A stretch of DNA of 64,000 nucleotides from Prunus persica (GCF_000346465.2 NC_034015.1:17779510-17843509), one strand, 5' to 3'; counted from the stretch's first letter, positions 22,740 to 36,400 are shown. Program-made: numbers and translations. The notes: generated from the letters alone by a model not told the origin.

Positions 22740-25700
22740 TGGAGTGCAAGTTTGAAGCTTTTTTTAGTAGAGTCAGTGGCTTATATATGCGGAAGCAAGT
22801 AAATACATGATTACATGGACTGCCATGTTTGTTTAGTATAGTTTGAGTGTTCATGGGAGATTGCATATGCTTGTATATATCTTCTTCTTTGTGTGTGTTT
22901 GTGAGATAGGAAATAGGTTGAGTGGTTGGAGTTATACATATATGTAGTGTGTACATTGGGTACATGTATTTTAGTTCTCTCTTTTTCTTTCAGAGAAAAT
23001 CTTCATATCCAATTTGTTGGAGCAACTTGTTTGTTTTTGTGTTATCTAACAATAGTGTTTTATAATATTAACAAGAAGCATGGGATCTAGTTCCTGCATA
23101 TTATTGTTTGGTTATCTGTGTTCATTCTGAATTGGACTAATAGTAATGGGGCTTTGAGGCATTGTTAGGTGCACCCAACTGTTATGTCCCAGTTATAACT
23201 TAGAACCCAAGAAAGTACAGGCCCATGAGAACTTGGATTCCAGCTTTTTATCTGACCAAAAGGCTGAGCCGATAAAAACCTAAACAAATATATCAGTTGG
23301 TCAAGGCAATGTACCTACATCTTTGCATTGAATCCTTTTTCGATACATTATGGTAATTTAGAATATTGAAACTGTCCCCAAAAAAATAATTAGTGGTGGA
23401 TGATCATTATGAATTTTCAACTAGCAGCTAAGATTGGTCCCACTCTTGTTAGAATCCTTCACTTTTAACTTGACCCTTAGCAGCCCATGGTTGAAAAATG
23501 AGTGTGTTTTGAATTCAGCAAAGAAAATTGCACCAATTCCTCCCCTTCCTTGTGCCCAAAACACTTGCTTGTTCAAATTGGGATCTTGAAGATAGATACA
23601 GGCAACACGCACCACACCAAACCAAACACACCCTCTTCTTGGGCTTAAATGCCAAATCCAATTAAGGGACAAAAAATGATTATCCATAGCCAACCAACCC
23701 CTCAACTAAGACCAACTGTGGAAGAATCACATGGTAAGTGAATGGTTTCTAAGCCTCAGCAGCAGGATCAAATTTACGTAGTTTTCTGTTGTGGGTCGGG
23801 TCGCCCTCCATTTTTGACCCAGTGGCGACGGTGCACATGCATTGTCTCCTCAATTCTAATGAGGCTAAGTAGTCACAAACAATGTCATTTGCTTATACTA
23901 AACTCAAATCCTAGTCAAATTTTTTTTCCTGGATAAATAAAACAATGGGCATGATTAGGCCAAAGACCAATTGAATGCATTAGTCACAATTTAATTAATT
24001 AATTTTTTAAGGCAGCATCAAAGCACGGATTCTGTTCCAAATACACTTCATTTACATTTTTCTCTATATTTAAATGCACATCATGTCATGACACACATGA
24101 ATTTGTGGATCACATGCATGTGAAGAAAAACCTTTGTTTTTTTTTTTTTCAAGGAAGAAGAAAAACCTTTTTATATATGTTGACAGGCAGTGGCGGACCC
24201 AGAAATTTTTTAACGGAGGTGCAAAATTGATTAAGTATGAAAAATAGTTTTTCGGAATAATCATTTTCTCAAGATAATTTTTGGCGGCTTTTATTCCTTA
24301 CACATTAAATAAGAAAACTTGATTTTATGGGATTTTAGTATGAAGTATATATTGACTTAATGAGCCATCATTTTTAGCCTAAATCGTATTTTGTACTAAA
24401 ACCGATTTTTCATATTTTGATTTGATAGGAATTTGATTTTCTAGTATTTTTATTTGAATCCAAATGGGGGGTACTTCCTTATTTACATTGTAAACTTAAG
24501 TAAATGGAGTGATATAAAAATAAATTAAAGTAAAATGACAAAGACATTTACTTAAATGTTGAAAATGGAAATAAGGTAATCTGTACACCAGTTGAGCAAA
24601 AGGGCAGTTTGAAGCACCTATAATGGTTTTTCCGGCGAGGGGAGGTGCAAGTGCACCTCCTTGCGCCTATGTAGATCCGCCAGTGTTGACAGGTAGAAGC
24701 TAAACCCTTGTACTAAACTTGCATCTGGGTTCTTATTCAAGTGCTCATGTGTAAGTAAGATCACATTAACCATTAATAACCTTAGCAAAAATACTAGTAT
24801 TGAGCAGTTCGGCCACATTTTACAAATCATCCATGTGGTATGTGCTATATATCAATGTTACTCGTGAAGTGAAATATCTCATAATAATACATTTGAGGTT
24901 AAACCCGTTAGTAATTTCAATCCAAATTGTCCAAAGCATTGAAGCATGTAGAATCCTTAAATTAGACGCGAATGATCTGTGGAAGCTATTGGTCTTGGAC
25001 CTAACCTAAAACTCAGCTAACCCTAGAAGTCATGAAAAAAATAGAAGAAAAAAGCCAGTCCAAGAAAGTACTTGCTCACTTTTCATGTGATGGGTTCTCT
25101 GGTTCTTGTACAGTAAAATGATGCTTGTCAGACAAAGTGACAGAAGAACAAGCTCTGACAGAAAAATCACATAATGTCAGATAGAAGTGGCAGTACAAGT
25201 ACTGTAGCAGCAGGCAGCTGCGCAGCAGAGCACGGTGCTCCAAACCCAAGACCAAGATTGAAGAATCTATCTATCCATCTCTCTTTATGTGGCGCACAGT
25301 GCACTAACTAGGCACGTCACTCTCTCTCTTCCTATTTACTGGGCCTACTACCTCCCTCCCATCATCATGCTACTTTAAATTCTTAGATAAATGTTTCAAT
25401 ATATTTGCTAATGTTTTTACATAATGTTACAGTTAGTTGCTCACGTGCATGTATGATTTTTATGCATCTGGTTATAAATAACATATTAACGGTTAAATAT
25501 GTTTCGGGATGTATTTTATGTGTTTATCTCTTTTATTTTACGCGTTAAGAAATAAACTCGTTACTGATCCTAATAGGGAGTGAGAGACAAGACACAAAAT
25601 CACTGTTAATGATGGGTTGCAGTTTACTCAATGTGTGATGAGTTGTGGTAACTCGATAATTACGCAAATTTTTTTCCTTGAGTTTCTTTATTTGTACTTT

Positions 25701-26103
25701 CTTCCAAAATAAGGATATGATGATTGATTATTACAAAAGAAAATCATATGTAAAATGGGTAGGTAAATCATATTTATTATCAATCACAGATTTCTTAGGA
25801 TCCGAGAAAACTGTTTTTAAAAAAAACTTACTTTTTAAAGAAAAAAAAGAAGAAGAAGGAACAGCATATGAATGGTAAAGCACACACATGGGAACACTGC
25901 ACCCACCCACTAATTCTTTCTTTTTCTACACTCTCCGCCCCTTGTCTTTATATTTTTTCTGCCTCTTTTTGTCTCATTCTTTACTTTCTCGTTATCTTTG
26001 TTCTTCTTCTTTGCTAAGAACAAGCACTGTCTCAGTTTGAACACGCAGAGAGTGAGTGAGAGAAAGAGAGAGAGAGAGTTGTGTGTTTGTGGGTATTTTG
26101 AGG
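22740..26103. other. Intergenic region between the TRM and WOX genes
   Basis: Holds the TRM 3' UTR (to about 23.0 kb), AT-rich sequence without a gene, a hAT-type element (24188-24685) and the WOX promoter and leader. The WOX leader has a GAGAGA tract near 26060-26078. I see no other gene. Confidence 0.6.
24180..24693. mobile_element. Non-autonomous hAT-type element with 8-bp target-site duplications
   Basis: The element spans 24188-24685 (498 bp). The left end is cagtggcgga and the right end is tccgccagtg, so the terminal inverted repeats match at 9 of 10 positions. It is flanked by the identical 8-bp direct repeat ttgacagg (24180-24187 and 24686-24693), the duplication length of hAT transposons. 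There is no transposase inside, so movement would have needed an enzyme supplied from elsewhere. Confidence 0.85.
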
Positions 26104-28266
26104 ATGATGGAGTGGGAGAAGCTGCAACAGAAAGAGCATGAAATGGATGGGCAGGCGAATGGGAATGGAGGAGTGTTGTATGTGAAGGTGATGACTGATG
26201 AGCAATTGGAGACTCTTCGCAAGCAAATTGCTGTTTATGCCTCCATTTGTGAGCAGCTTGTTGAGATGCACAAGAACCTTACAGCCCAGCAAGATCTTGC
26301 AGGTCTCTCTGTTCTCACTGTTCTCACTGTTCTGTTTCTCTTCTAGTTTTTTCAATTTTTTATTGTAGTCTTTGTTTTTGTTCTGTGATGGGTTTTTCTC
26401 TGATTCGTTTGTCGTTATCCAAATGAAGGAACTTTCTTTTTCCCAAAGCTTTGGCCTTTTTTAGTTTGGAATTCATATCATGCCTGTCAATTTGTCCTTG
26501 GAGTTGGAGGCTATTGTTTTTTTTCTTCTTTCTAGTATCATTTCTGGCTTTCTTCTGCATGATTATGGATGCTTGTTTGTTTCCCGGCCTGGTTAGTCTC
26601 TCATTTATCATTTTTTTGGGGGGGCCTTATTTTGGTTGATCTTTCTTATCATTGATCTCTAGTTTGTTTGGTGTTTGTTAAGAGAACTTCTTTCTCCAAA
26701 TTTGGCGGCATAAATCACAGGGGAAAGCTTGCTAATTTTCTATTTTGAATTTCAATTTTTTTGGGTTGGTTGAATTTCAACCTTACTCTAAAAGCAACAA
26801 TGTTATTTGATTGGAGAGTATCATCTGGTTTCTCCATTCTATTTGCACACGGGCTTGAACTCTTTCCTCTAAACTTTATTTGGATCGTACACATTCTGAA
26901 ATTTGTTGTGTAGATTGCAGATCAGTCAGTCATTTCTTCAGCCAATTTGTTTTGCTTGCTTTTCCTTGCACAGAAGAACATACTCAATACCTTTTACTGA
27001 GTATAGATGGGTGAGGAGTGCCTGTGTGATAGGATTTGTAGAGCGTGTGACTCTATGTGATCATTCTTTCTGCAACAATCACATGCCACATTTTCATTTC
27101 ATTCTCTTTCTGAAACTGAAACTAAACTGATCTTAAAATTCAACTAGTTCTGTTGAAGTTATTAGGATACTACCCGTAATTTTGTTCTGTTTATCGTGTC
27201 GTACTTTGAAAGCTTTGATAATCTTTCCATAAGGGAGAGAATTTATCAGCTTATAGTATCTGAAATGACACCATATTTGATTTGAACAAAACTTGTGCAC
27301 TTGCTCTATCAGGTGTCCGGATGGGAAATCTGTACTGCGACCCGCTGATGACATCTGCGGGACACAAAATTACTGCCAGACAGAGGTGGACTCCAACACC
27401 TGTGCAGCTACAAATTCTGGAGCGCTTATTTGAACAAGGGAATGGAACTCCAAGCAAGCAAAAGATCAAAGAGATAACCTCTGAGCTGAGCCAGCACGGG
27501 CAAATTTCTGAAACGAATGTTTACAATTGGTTCCAGAACCGGCGTGCTCGATCAAAAAGGAAGCAACAAAATGCAGCATGTAACCATGCTGAATCAGAAG
27601 TAGAGACAGAAGTGGACTCACCAAAGGACAAGAAAACAAGACCAGAGGAACTGTTTCAGTCCCAGCAGAACTCAGCTCAAAGGACTGAAGATTTGTGTTT
27701 CCAGAGTCCTGAGATAAGTTCTGACCTGCATTTCTTGGATCCACAGACCACGAAGACAGATAAAATGTTCCCATCAAACAGCGGTTTAAGGACTTCCAGA
27801 CATTTAAGCGAAATGTCATTCTATGATGAAGTGCTATCAAACTCAAGTAAGTTGTTATATTAAGTTTTCTTTCTGACTCTTCGCTTACTATCTGATATAT
27901 CAACAACTGAAATTTAAATCAATCTGATTAGAGCTTTAATCATTCTCAGCTGAACCCCAAAAGTTTAAGTTAAGAGAATAAGCCAGCAATGTTTTCGGTG
28001 ATTTTTTTTTCTTTGGATGAACAAAGATGATAGAAATCCATTCTGTCAATTGATTTAGGTAAAGATGTTAAGTCAGTGCGCTCCCTCCCCCTAGCTCTCT
28101 CATCTAAATACATCCAAAATATATATGCATTGAACTTTAGAAATTTGTGAAACTCTTAACAGAAACGGTATTTATGTTTGTAGGAAATGACCTCATGACT
28201 GGAAAGATTGAAGCAGGCAACTACAATCTTTTTCAGCAGGCAGAAGACTACGGCATGACCGGTTGA
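26104..28266 (+). CDS. WOX13: WUSCHEL-related homeobox protein, WOX13 (ancient) clade, 271 aa
   Basis: Homeodomain transcription factor of the ancient WOX clade, acting in the nucleus; Arabidopsis members affect root, flower and fruit patterning and callus formation. Exons: 26104-26302, 27313-27846, 28184-28266; 816 nt in frame. The N-terminus [11 protein letters not shown] and the motif [18 protein letters not shown] are hallmarks of WOX13. The homeodomain lies in exon 2 ([20 protein letters not shown] through [17 protein letters not shown]) with the WOX helix-3 residues. An acidic [11 protein letters not shown] stretch and [16 protein letters not shown] follow, and the protein ends AEDYGMTG, very like Arabidopsis WOX13. 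There is no WUS-box, as expected in this clade. An upstream in-frame ATG at 26056 would add 16 residues rich in Arg/Glu, but family members start MMEW. Arabidopsis WOX13 is At4g35550 from memory. Confidence 0.95.
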
Positions 28267-30734
28267 CATTCATCCGTCAATTTCCAAGATCGAGTTTGGT
28301 CCTGTTTGAATATGGCGACATACGAAGCCTAACCTTAGCAGCAGAGTTTATGGTTCCAGCTGAGTTTAAGTTGAGAGTTAGATAGATAGATATAATAGTG
28401 ATATACTAGTCTAGCATGACATATGAAAAGTTGCTGTTGGGATTTTGTGTTTTGAGTCTTGACTGATCAATCTTTGCATTGCCTCTTTTTATTGTTAATA
28501 GAATGAATATCAGATGTTTAATGCTGAGACCCTTTGATGATATCTACTTAATTTCTATTTTGATTATATATCTTTGTTTCCAAGGAAAGATTTTAGGTGT
28601 TTTAAGTCTGTTTAAATATTTTGCCCTTTCAAGGAATGGATCATGGAAAAGATGACATAAAGTTTGGTCTTTAAAGAAAGAAAAAGTAGGTTTTCACCAA
28701 AAAAAGAAAGAAAAAGTAGGTCATTGCCATTTGAAAATGAAGGTTGAGTGCAATCATTGCATTCACTGGCATGAGGGGCGTAGGTGCAATTATGAAAAGG
28801 TCACCAGCGTTATTTTGATTGATCAGTTGGGGTCTGGAATGTAAAAATGTTTAATTGCCACTAGACCCCTGGTTGCTATTGTAATTTGTAACATTCTTAA
28901 TCAATTGTTAAAGACTGGTATCAATTGCCAATGACAGTTGGTGCAGTTGGTAAGGTCATGTATTGTGTGTAGTCCTACTAGTAGAGTTCTGTTGCCAGTG
29001 GTCCTCATTAGTGCTCGATATGTAATTTCTTATATAAATCCATATCAGTGGTAAATGACAGTTAGGTGCCATAGGTAAGTCCTTTCGGCTCGAGGTTGTG
29101 GGTTTGCCTTGGTATTAGTGGTGAAAGTAACTAATCTTCCCCTAACCTTTTTTTTTTAATCACCCAAAAAAAAAAAGAAAAAAAGACTGGTATCAATTGT
29201 TGGGGACAAAATGCACCAATTCCTTCTCTTATCTGTGACTTTGATTTTGAGTTGCCTTTTTTTCAGCTGCCCCTTTGTCTAATCCATGTGATGCCCCTTT
29301 TCTCTAATTTGTGTGATGGTAGAGGGAAGATTTTATTGAATATTGAAAAAATGATAGGGGCTTAATACCATCTCAAGCATATGTAAGTTGGCTAGGATAG
29401 TGAATTTGCATCCTTACACTCAAGTTTGAATTTCTCTTCTCGTAAAGTAAATTAATAATTTAAATTGTCACTTATTCTTTTTTTAATGTACAACCATCGT
29501 AAATAACAACATGTTATAATCAGTAGTAATCTACACGCAATAATTGATTTCCAAGCCTAAATATATGTGGAGCTTACAATACATTTACGGGTGACGAACA
29601 TTCGTCTATTGAATATGTCAACCTTATTTAATATGTATGTTGATATACGACTCATTTTAATAGCTATTAGTTGAGAATTAAATTTACTAATGAACATAGT
29701 TTTTTTAATTAATTACAATTAATATTTATTATTCACATAGTTGAGCACATCATCTCACATGTATTAGATTGCTACAAATACGTAGTTATAACTTATAATT
29801 TAATTTAATTTGTATTACATGGTTGCAAATTGCTTTGCATAAGAATGCAACACACAATTTAGTTAGTGAGCAGCTGAAAATGGTGGTAAAGTACGAAGGT
29901 AGAGTGCTCCAGCTCCAACAAGTTTCGAATTAGGGCTTTCAGCAGACTTTCTCTCTTCTCATCGTACACTAAGACCTGCGTATCACAGTCATCGTCGTCC
30001 ATGATTTAACAATTAGGGTTTGCAGAAAAGAGAAGGAGGCATAGGATTTGAGACGCTTCAGGGCCAGGTTTCGGATCGCCATTGAGGTTCAAAGTGGACT
30101 TCGTCTCGGGTAAGTTGGTTTGGGCCATTTTGAAATAAATTTGCAAATAGACATGGAATCTGGATTTGGCATTGTAATGACCAATGTCAATGCAGTGCCA
30201 AATCCATGGAAACAACACAGAGCCTTCTACTGATCTACTGATCTTCTGTCTTCGTGTCTGTTCACAAGTACATATCTTTTTGCCGATAATGAAGATTGGG
30301 TATTTTTTATATATTTTCCTTTATCAATTGTTTCATATAAAGTGCGGCTAAAAGTCAACAATTCATATGCTGGAAATGCTTGTACGATTGCTCAATTGTG
30401 GAAATATAGCTAAAGCATTGTAATTTGGGGCTCAGTGGCAATGCTGCAATTCAATGTTCTTGGTAGCTTCATTTTTTTTATTATAAAAATTTCGGACTGG
30501 CTGAGTCAATTGGGAGCTTTACAGATTGTCCCAAAAAGAAAAATGGTGGGAGCTTTACAGTGTAACGTAAAAAAAACCTTTCATGTTAAAATTAAGCTTC
30601 ACTGGATGACACATTTATCTTGATTAAGATTTTCTTCCTTATATTTTTGGTTGCAATGTTACTAATTGGTACTTTTGTGAATATGCAGAGGAAAGTATAA
30701 GGGCACAATTATATGAAACTTTAAGTTTGGGGGA
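28267..30734. other. WOX 3' region, SINE and PIG-H leader
   Basis: Contains the WOX13-like 3' UTR, a short direct duplication of aaagaaagaaaaagtagg near 28.67-28.72 kb, the dimeric SINE at 28.93-29.18 kb, AT-rich DNA, and from about 29.9 kb the probable first non-coding exon of the PIG-H gene. That leader is spliced by a good intron, donor CTCGG/gtaagttgg at 30110 and acceptor atatgcag ending at 30688. No other gene is seen. Confidence 0.6.
28910..29199 (+). mobile_element. Dimeric SINE with 18-bp target-site duplications
   Basis: The insert at 28928-29181 (254 bp) ends in an A-rich tail and is flanked by the identical 18-bp direct repeat aaagactggtatcaattg (28910-28927 and 29182-29199), as target-primed insertion makes. 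Inside, the start aatgacagttggtgcagt recurs about 125 bp later as aatgacagttaggtgcc followed by ataggtaagtcc, so two related monomers are joined head to tail. The second monomer has a degenerate B-box-like gaggttgtgggttt. A pyrimidine run tttttttttt precedes the tail. Confidence 0.8.
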
Positions 30735-31383
30735 ATGGTGGGTTCATCAACTAATTCAAGATATAAATATTTACATGATTGTAAGTGGCCTCGTGAAGCA
30801 GTTGACGTGCACCACATCATTGTTAGAAAGAGTGGTGCAAAGGGTTTCTTTGTATACTTCTTCGCTCTCATTATTCTAGCTACCGCCTTCTACCTTTTCT
30901 TGGTTAAGGTATGCCTTATGTCCTCTTAATTTCATATATCTAGTATAAGGCTTTTTGTATGTTCTTCTGTTTATATCTTTATTCTTGAGGTCCTACTGAG
31001 TATATGCCTACCCATTCATTAGAACATCCCAAGCTTAATTTAGGAGCTTAGGAACTTGAGATTAGATTGGTAGTGACTTTTAGTTACCATTTTCCATTGT
31101 ACAATTTCGGATTGGTTTATTGAATACATGTTCTTGAAAGAAACTTTATGATTGACTTTATATGTCTGTTTTATTAAAATGTATTGGGTATCTGAAATTC
31201 CGATTTCTATAATAAGAAACTTGACATGATGATCTTACAAATAACAGGAGAAATCAGTGATCATTGTTTTATGGAGTCTCTTGTTAGATGCATTCCTTGT
31301 AAAGTTGCTTCGGAAGAGTGTTGAGAAAGGTGAGGATCCGAGTGATGGGGCTTTTGGTCCTCTGATGGTACTTCTTTTGTGTG

Positions 31384-31414
<31 letters not shown>

Positions 31415-32220
31415 TCTCCAATTAGAAGAAGGTTTGCTATAGAGCACTTCCTGTACTATTATTTCTTTTTAAGAACTATTCTTGTCATCTTTTTAACCCG
31501 TTTAATGTCTTAATGACAGAGTCCGTTGTGGTTATGCCAGCCTTTGGAGTTCAACTAGAAACTCACTATGTGAGGTAGCTTCTATTTTTGTTTTATGGAT
31601 ATTTTCTTTGTTGTTTACATTATGTGTGAATTTTCAATTTCGTGGGACAACGTGTATAAATTATTTGTACTCGAGTGTTTACTTTAGAGATCTGTATAGT
31701 CACATGTTTCCTAATAGTCTCTTTTTCCTCCTTTTTTATCCATGCAGTGGAAAGATTATTCGTCGGTTCGTTCCTATGGACAAGATTTTGAAACCTGTGC
31801 TACTAGAATGTGTGACTCCAGTTACTTGTTACTGGAGCCTGTCTTTCATTGTACACGGGGAAGCAGAATTGGTGTTAGTTTTCAAGGTACATAATTCATT
31901 TTATTAACTTAAGACTTGGAGAAGATATCTTATTGGAAAGCTGTTAGGAGGCATAAATGATAAATGTGATGAAAGTGCTGATCATATGTTCTAACGTAAC
32001 TTCTTTAATAAGCTATAAAGGTGGTATATGGAAAGGGGTGATTGATTTAAAGAAATTTTCCTTTTCTCTTGTTCTTGCATTTATTACTTGGCTTTTGAAA
32101 GTTGAATTCACTTTCTAGGAATTACGCCCCCCTATGAAAATGTTGGTCCCCATCTGGAAGGCCTTGTGTGCTGCCACTGGTATTAAAGGAAGCTCAAACA
32201 CAACCATGGAAGATGGTTGA
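30735..32220 (+). CDS. PIGH: PIG-H, GPI-GlcNAc transferase subunit, 183 aa
   Basis: Subunit of the ER complex that adds GlcNAc to phosphatidylinositol, the first step of GPI-anchor synthesis. Exons: 30735-30908, 31248-31329, 31520-31574, 31748-31886, 32119-32220; 552 nt in frame. The hydrophobic hairpin of this family is visible (GFFVYFFALIILATAFYLF, then VIIVLWSLLLDAFLVKLL). The PIG-H domain follows: ESVVVMPAFGVQLETHYVSG, RRFVPMDKILKPVLLE, and the closing FIVHGEAELVLVFKELRPP. Length fits plant members. The intron between exons 2 and 3 carries a GT run followed by T's (31379-31417). Arabidopsis At4g35530 is the likely counterpart from memory. A non-coding leader exon is spliced to 30689. Confidence 0.9.
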
Positions 32221-33440
32221 TGGAAATGTTAATTATGATTTAGAAGCTCCATTTGCTGCTCAAGCAACATAGAATAATTTGCAGAGCTAATGCATCCTCT
32301 TCAAGATCGCATAGTTGTTTAGTATTCCAATTGATACGGCTTCTATTGCAAAAGGGGCGAGGAGGAGGAGGATGAAAGTAGAAAGTTTTGATTTGTACAA
32401 GATTAAACGCGATTCCTATTTTGATCAGTTACACAAATCACACTGTACAATTTGCTCATTTAATTGTAGCCAAAATCAATGTAAATTCAAATTTTGTTCT
32501 CATCTTTGTTTGTCTTTAACGTTGATTTGGAAAGGTAACATTTTGACATAGCAATCAAATTAGTGGTCGAGTTAATCTCATTTGTGTACTGATAGCTCTT
32601 TCCACCCCTCTCATCCTCTCTTTCTTCCCTTCGCTCTTGTTATAATTGGAGACGGATGGTACTGCATTAATGCATGATACAGTTGTTTTAGATACTAGAA
32701 TTGGGCTCTCTTAAAATAAAAAATAAAAAACTATAATTGGGTTGATCATGAGTCTTATTTCCTCAATAATTTAGGATATTAGGTAGTTCCAATGGTAGGT
32801 TGACATAACTTGAAATGGAAAATATCAACCCTACAATGAAAAGAGAAGCTAAAGTTAATCTATGTTGATTAGCAAGGACCCCTTTTTAACATTTGCACCT
32901 GTTTCAGCTGTCATTGGTAAAATCGCAAATGCCTGATTGTTTACTTTCTGAACATGAGATAATAACATTATGTTATGCATCGTCTTCACCCTTAATTTCA
33001 CAATTGGTAGAGAACATTTAAATTTCTACGAGACAAATGATTGAAAACCATGGTTTACCAAATTCCTGTCTTGACACCAAAGATTAAAAAAATAACAATA
33101 AAATAAATAAATAAAAACCCGCGCACCCAACAACTATCATGATTGGGTTTTGCTGCAAAACCCTGCCATGACCATCTGTTATACCATCACTATAGCACCC
33201 AGATATTGCTTAAAGGAAAGTTAAATAAAAATGGATTTTTGATAATCTTTTTGTGAAAAAGAAAGTTGCATGATCGATCAATCAATCAAGAACTGACACA
33301 ATTCATCATTCTTCTAATGAAAATGCTCGTTCTTAAAAAGGGTGAGGGGTGTGGGTGGGTGGGTTTGGGATGGCATATTTATTTGATCAGTATGAAGAAT
33401 GTTATACACTACGTACAAAGAATGAGAATGAATGTAAAGC
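32221..33440. other. Convergent intergenic region, no gene seen
   Basis: The PIG-H gene and MLH3 converge here. The first part is PIG-H 3' UTR. The rest is AT-rich, with short low-complexity runs (aataaataaataaa near 33.1 kb and a ggtgggtgggtt run near 33.35 kb). I see no further gene. Confidence 0.6.
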
Positions 33441-36400
33441 TTAGCTTTTACTCAAGCTTAAACGTTTTTCAGCACGTTCGAGACTAAGTTCATGTCGACG
33501 TAACCCATGCCACAACTGATCTTCACCATCACTCAATGATGCCATTTTAGCTATGTGCTTACGCAACGCCTCCAAGTTGACAAGCGGGGCAGTTGTTGGT
33601 CGACCATGAGCACACTGCAAAACAAATGTTTCATAGTTATTCGATGAGCCATCATACCCCTCCCACACACCAACAATCCACATTCATATCCATGCGATGC
33701 CTTCTTAGCCTCTAATGATCACTTACTTGGAAACATAGAGAAGTCTGCTTTAGTTCTTCAACGATGAGGGAACACTCTGAATGTAGCAAGGAATCCCCAA
33801 ACATAATTGCACCTAACAAAAAAAGTACGGAATATTACTGAATAAAAGAAATCATCTAAATGTAAGTAATAAATTCATATGCAAGCAAAACTTGTCTGGC
33901 AATTTTATATCAGGCAGAAACTGCGTAAATGAGGCAAAATAGTTTAAGGTTGTTTTGTCAATCATATTAACACCAACTCAAAGTTGACTTTCTCTACGAT
34001 ACAAACATTTACACCCAAGGGAAAGGCCTTAATGGTGCCTTGTTTAAACAAGACTTGCTTGCCTCTAGTGAGAGTGTGGAGGTTCAGCATTTACCTCTGC
34101 ATGCTTTAGAATTAAGGATTCGAAGAACAGATGGTGGCATTGTTGATGATCCATCTGTATCAGCAAGCTGAAGATTGAACAGTAAGATGTGTCAAACATT
34201 GGTGTTAACTAAAGTTGGGGATGATAAAAGACATCAACACAAAAAGAGGGGAAAGACATCCTAGAAATAGAGGCATGCTTTACGTTACCTGCTGAAGAAA
34301 CTCCATAAGATCTGAGTCAGATAAATTGACACCTAAGATGCAGGGTACCTGCATGCCATTTATAGGAAAAATTCGTATCAATAACGTGATTTAAAAAGTG
34401 GTTGAATTTGCAATGGGTTTCAATTCATTACTTCGAATTAAACAAATGACAGAGAAAGGTAAAAGATCTTGATTCAAAATGTTTGAGCTCATAGAAGAGG
34501 GTGAATGGAAGGATTGAAAATGAGAAGTGATGGTGCTTCACCGCAATTAGCGTGATGGCTGTTGGCTGTCTGTGCAGGAGATTCAAATTCCTGCGAAACA
34601 GTTAAATCCCAAGAAAATCAGGCTAAAAGAACAATACTGTTTCTCTCAGAAAATAACAGATGTTTCTAGGAGTCTTCCAATTATTAATGAGTGTTCTAGG
34701 GTTCTTAAGAGTCTTTTGCTATTTCTACAAGTTATGAAGTGTTCCATTTGAAGCCTATAAATAAGGCTATCTGCTGTAAACCAAATCAGTTTTGAATTGA
34801 ATGAAAATTTGAGTGATTGCTTAAGGTTTTGTGCCTTGTTATCTCTTCTGACTTCTGTCTTTTGTGTCTAATTTCTTTCCCATCTCTCTGTCTTCTCTAC
34901 AATGTCAACCCTAAACCTTCTTTGTTCTCTAAAATTTCTATCATCCTAAGCTCACCATAACTATGCCCAAACACCCAGCCTGTGCTGTCCTGCATCAAAA
35001 TTATTTGCTATGTTCATAATGCTGAACACTGACACCAGTATCATATTCTTTTATAAATCAAATAAATTAATAATCAATGAGAAATATGTTGGGCAAGTCA
35101 CGTAAAATACCTCTTGAAGGACCCTGAACCTTCAGCTTGTATGTTGCAGAGCCAACCCCACTCTTCCACTGGTTTAGCATAGTTATGAAGTAACTGATAA
35201 CCAATCTCTGGCAGCACCTGAATTATAAATATAAAAATCAAAGAGTGAAGGAATCCAACCATAAAAACTTAATTTAGCATCAGATACGCTACATACCAAC
35301 TCTTGCTCAACATCCAGAAAAGTAATCGTCTTTGCTTCTCCAGATAACACCTAGGTATTCAACTGGTCACATAAGCCATGATAGAAATCATTTCCAACAT
35401 TTAAACAGGAAATATATTAATACCTTCTGACGCAGCTCCTCCAACCGAATCCTTTCATCTGCAGCATGCTGTAGAAAAGAATTGCTGTCAAAGTCAGAAC
35501 ACCAGCTGAACTCGTGTGCATGTGAGATTTAGTGTAAATGTATGTGCGTGTTTATATGAACACAAGTGTTTTTCAAATTTATGTTGTAAGAACAGCTGCA
35601 AGTGCTATACATTTACATGTATGCATCTACTTTGAAGATGTACAATTATATCTTATTCTGATAAAGTTTTCGAGTGAGCAAGATTTTCATAGATAATCCT
35701 TAGTTTCTTTCCTCCTCTCTGAAGGCCACTTTTGGGTAAGTGCAAGAACACGTTTGGATGCATGCAAACTTTTGTTGTAATCTATAAGTGAACTGCAGGT
35801 GCCCCTCATGTACCAAGAAACATATTGTGGAGTTATAGAAAAGCAGAAATCCCAAGCCAAAACTTAAAACAAATGTCCTGAAAAAATATACAATAAACGG
35901 ACCTGGTCAATAATAGCAAGTGTTCTGCCAGCCATAACTGCAATATATTTCTTATCCACCTGCTGAAGAACTCTGCAATCACTGAGGCAATTCTTGGTGA
36001 TGGATTCAGGGACTAATGAGTCAGCAGCGAGATGCAAGAACCCAGATGATATATCAAGTATGCTATTTTGATCATGAAGACCTTGCATTTTACTTGCATT
36101 CTGCATTATAAAAAAAAACATTCACAGGTAATAAGTTAATCAAATGGATGTAAACTTTTGTGGGAAACGAGGATAGCAACGAACTCATCTTGAGCTTCAA
36201 CCATCCACATATGTATTACACATATTTAATCACTCACCATGATCTGGGGACAGCAATTCCGCCATTTGGTTCCACAATTGAGGGAATCTTGATCCGTGGA
36301 GATAAATTCTGAAACATGGCAAGGAACGATGAGAACCAACCTTTTATAATAAGCAAAAGCTAATTCAAGTATTGATTACACTTTTCAAATAATAAAAGAA

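Noticed and set aside
25138..25157. tgacagaagaacaagctc, similar to plant miR156
   Set aside because: Only the first ten bases agree with the miRNA and I found no long stem partner nearby.
29385..29455. A possible further SINE (ctcaagtttgaatttc as a B-box)
   Set aside because: The B-box fit is weak and there are no clear duplications or tail.
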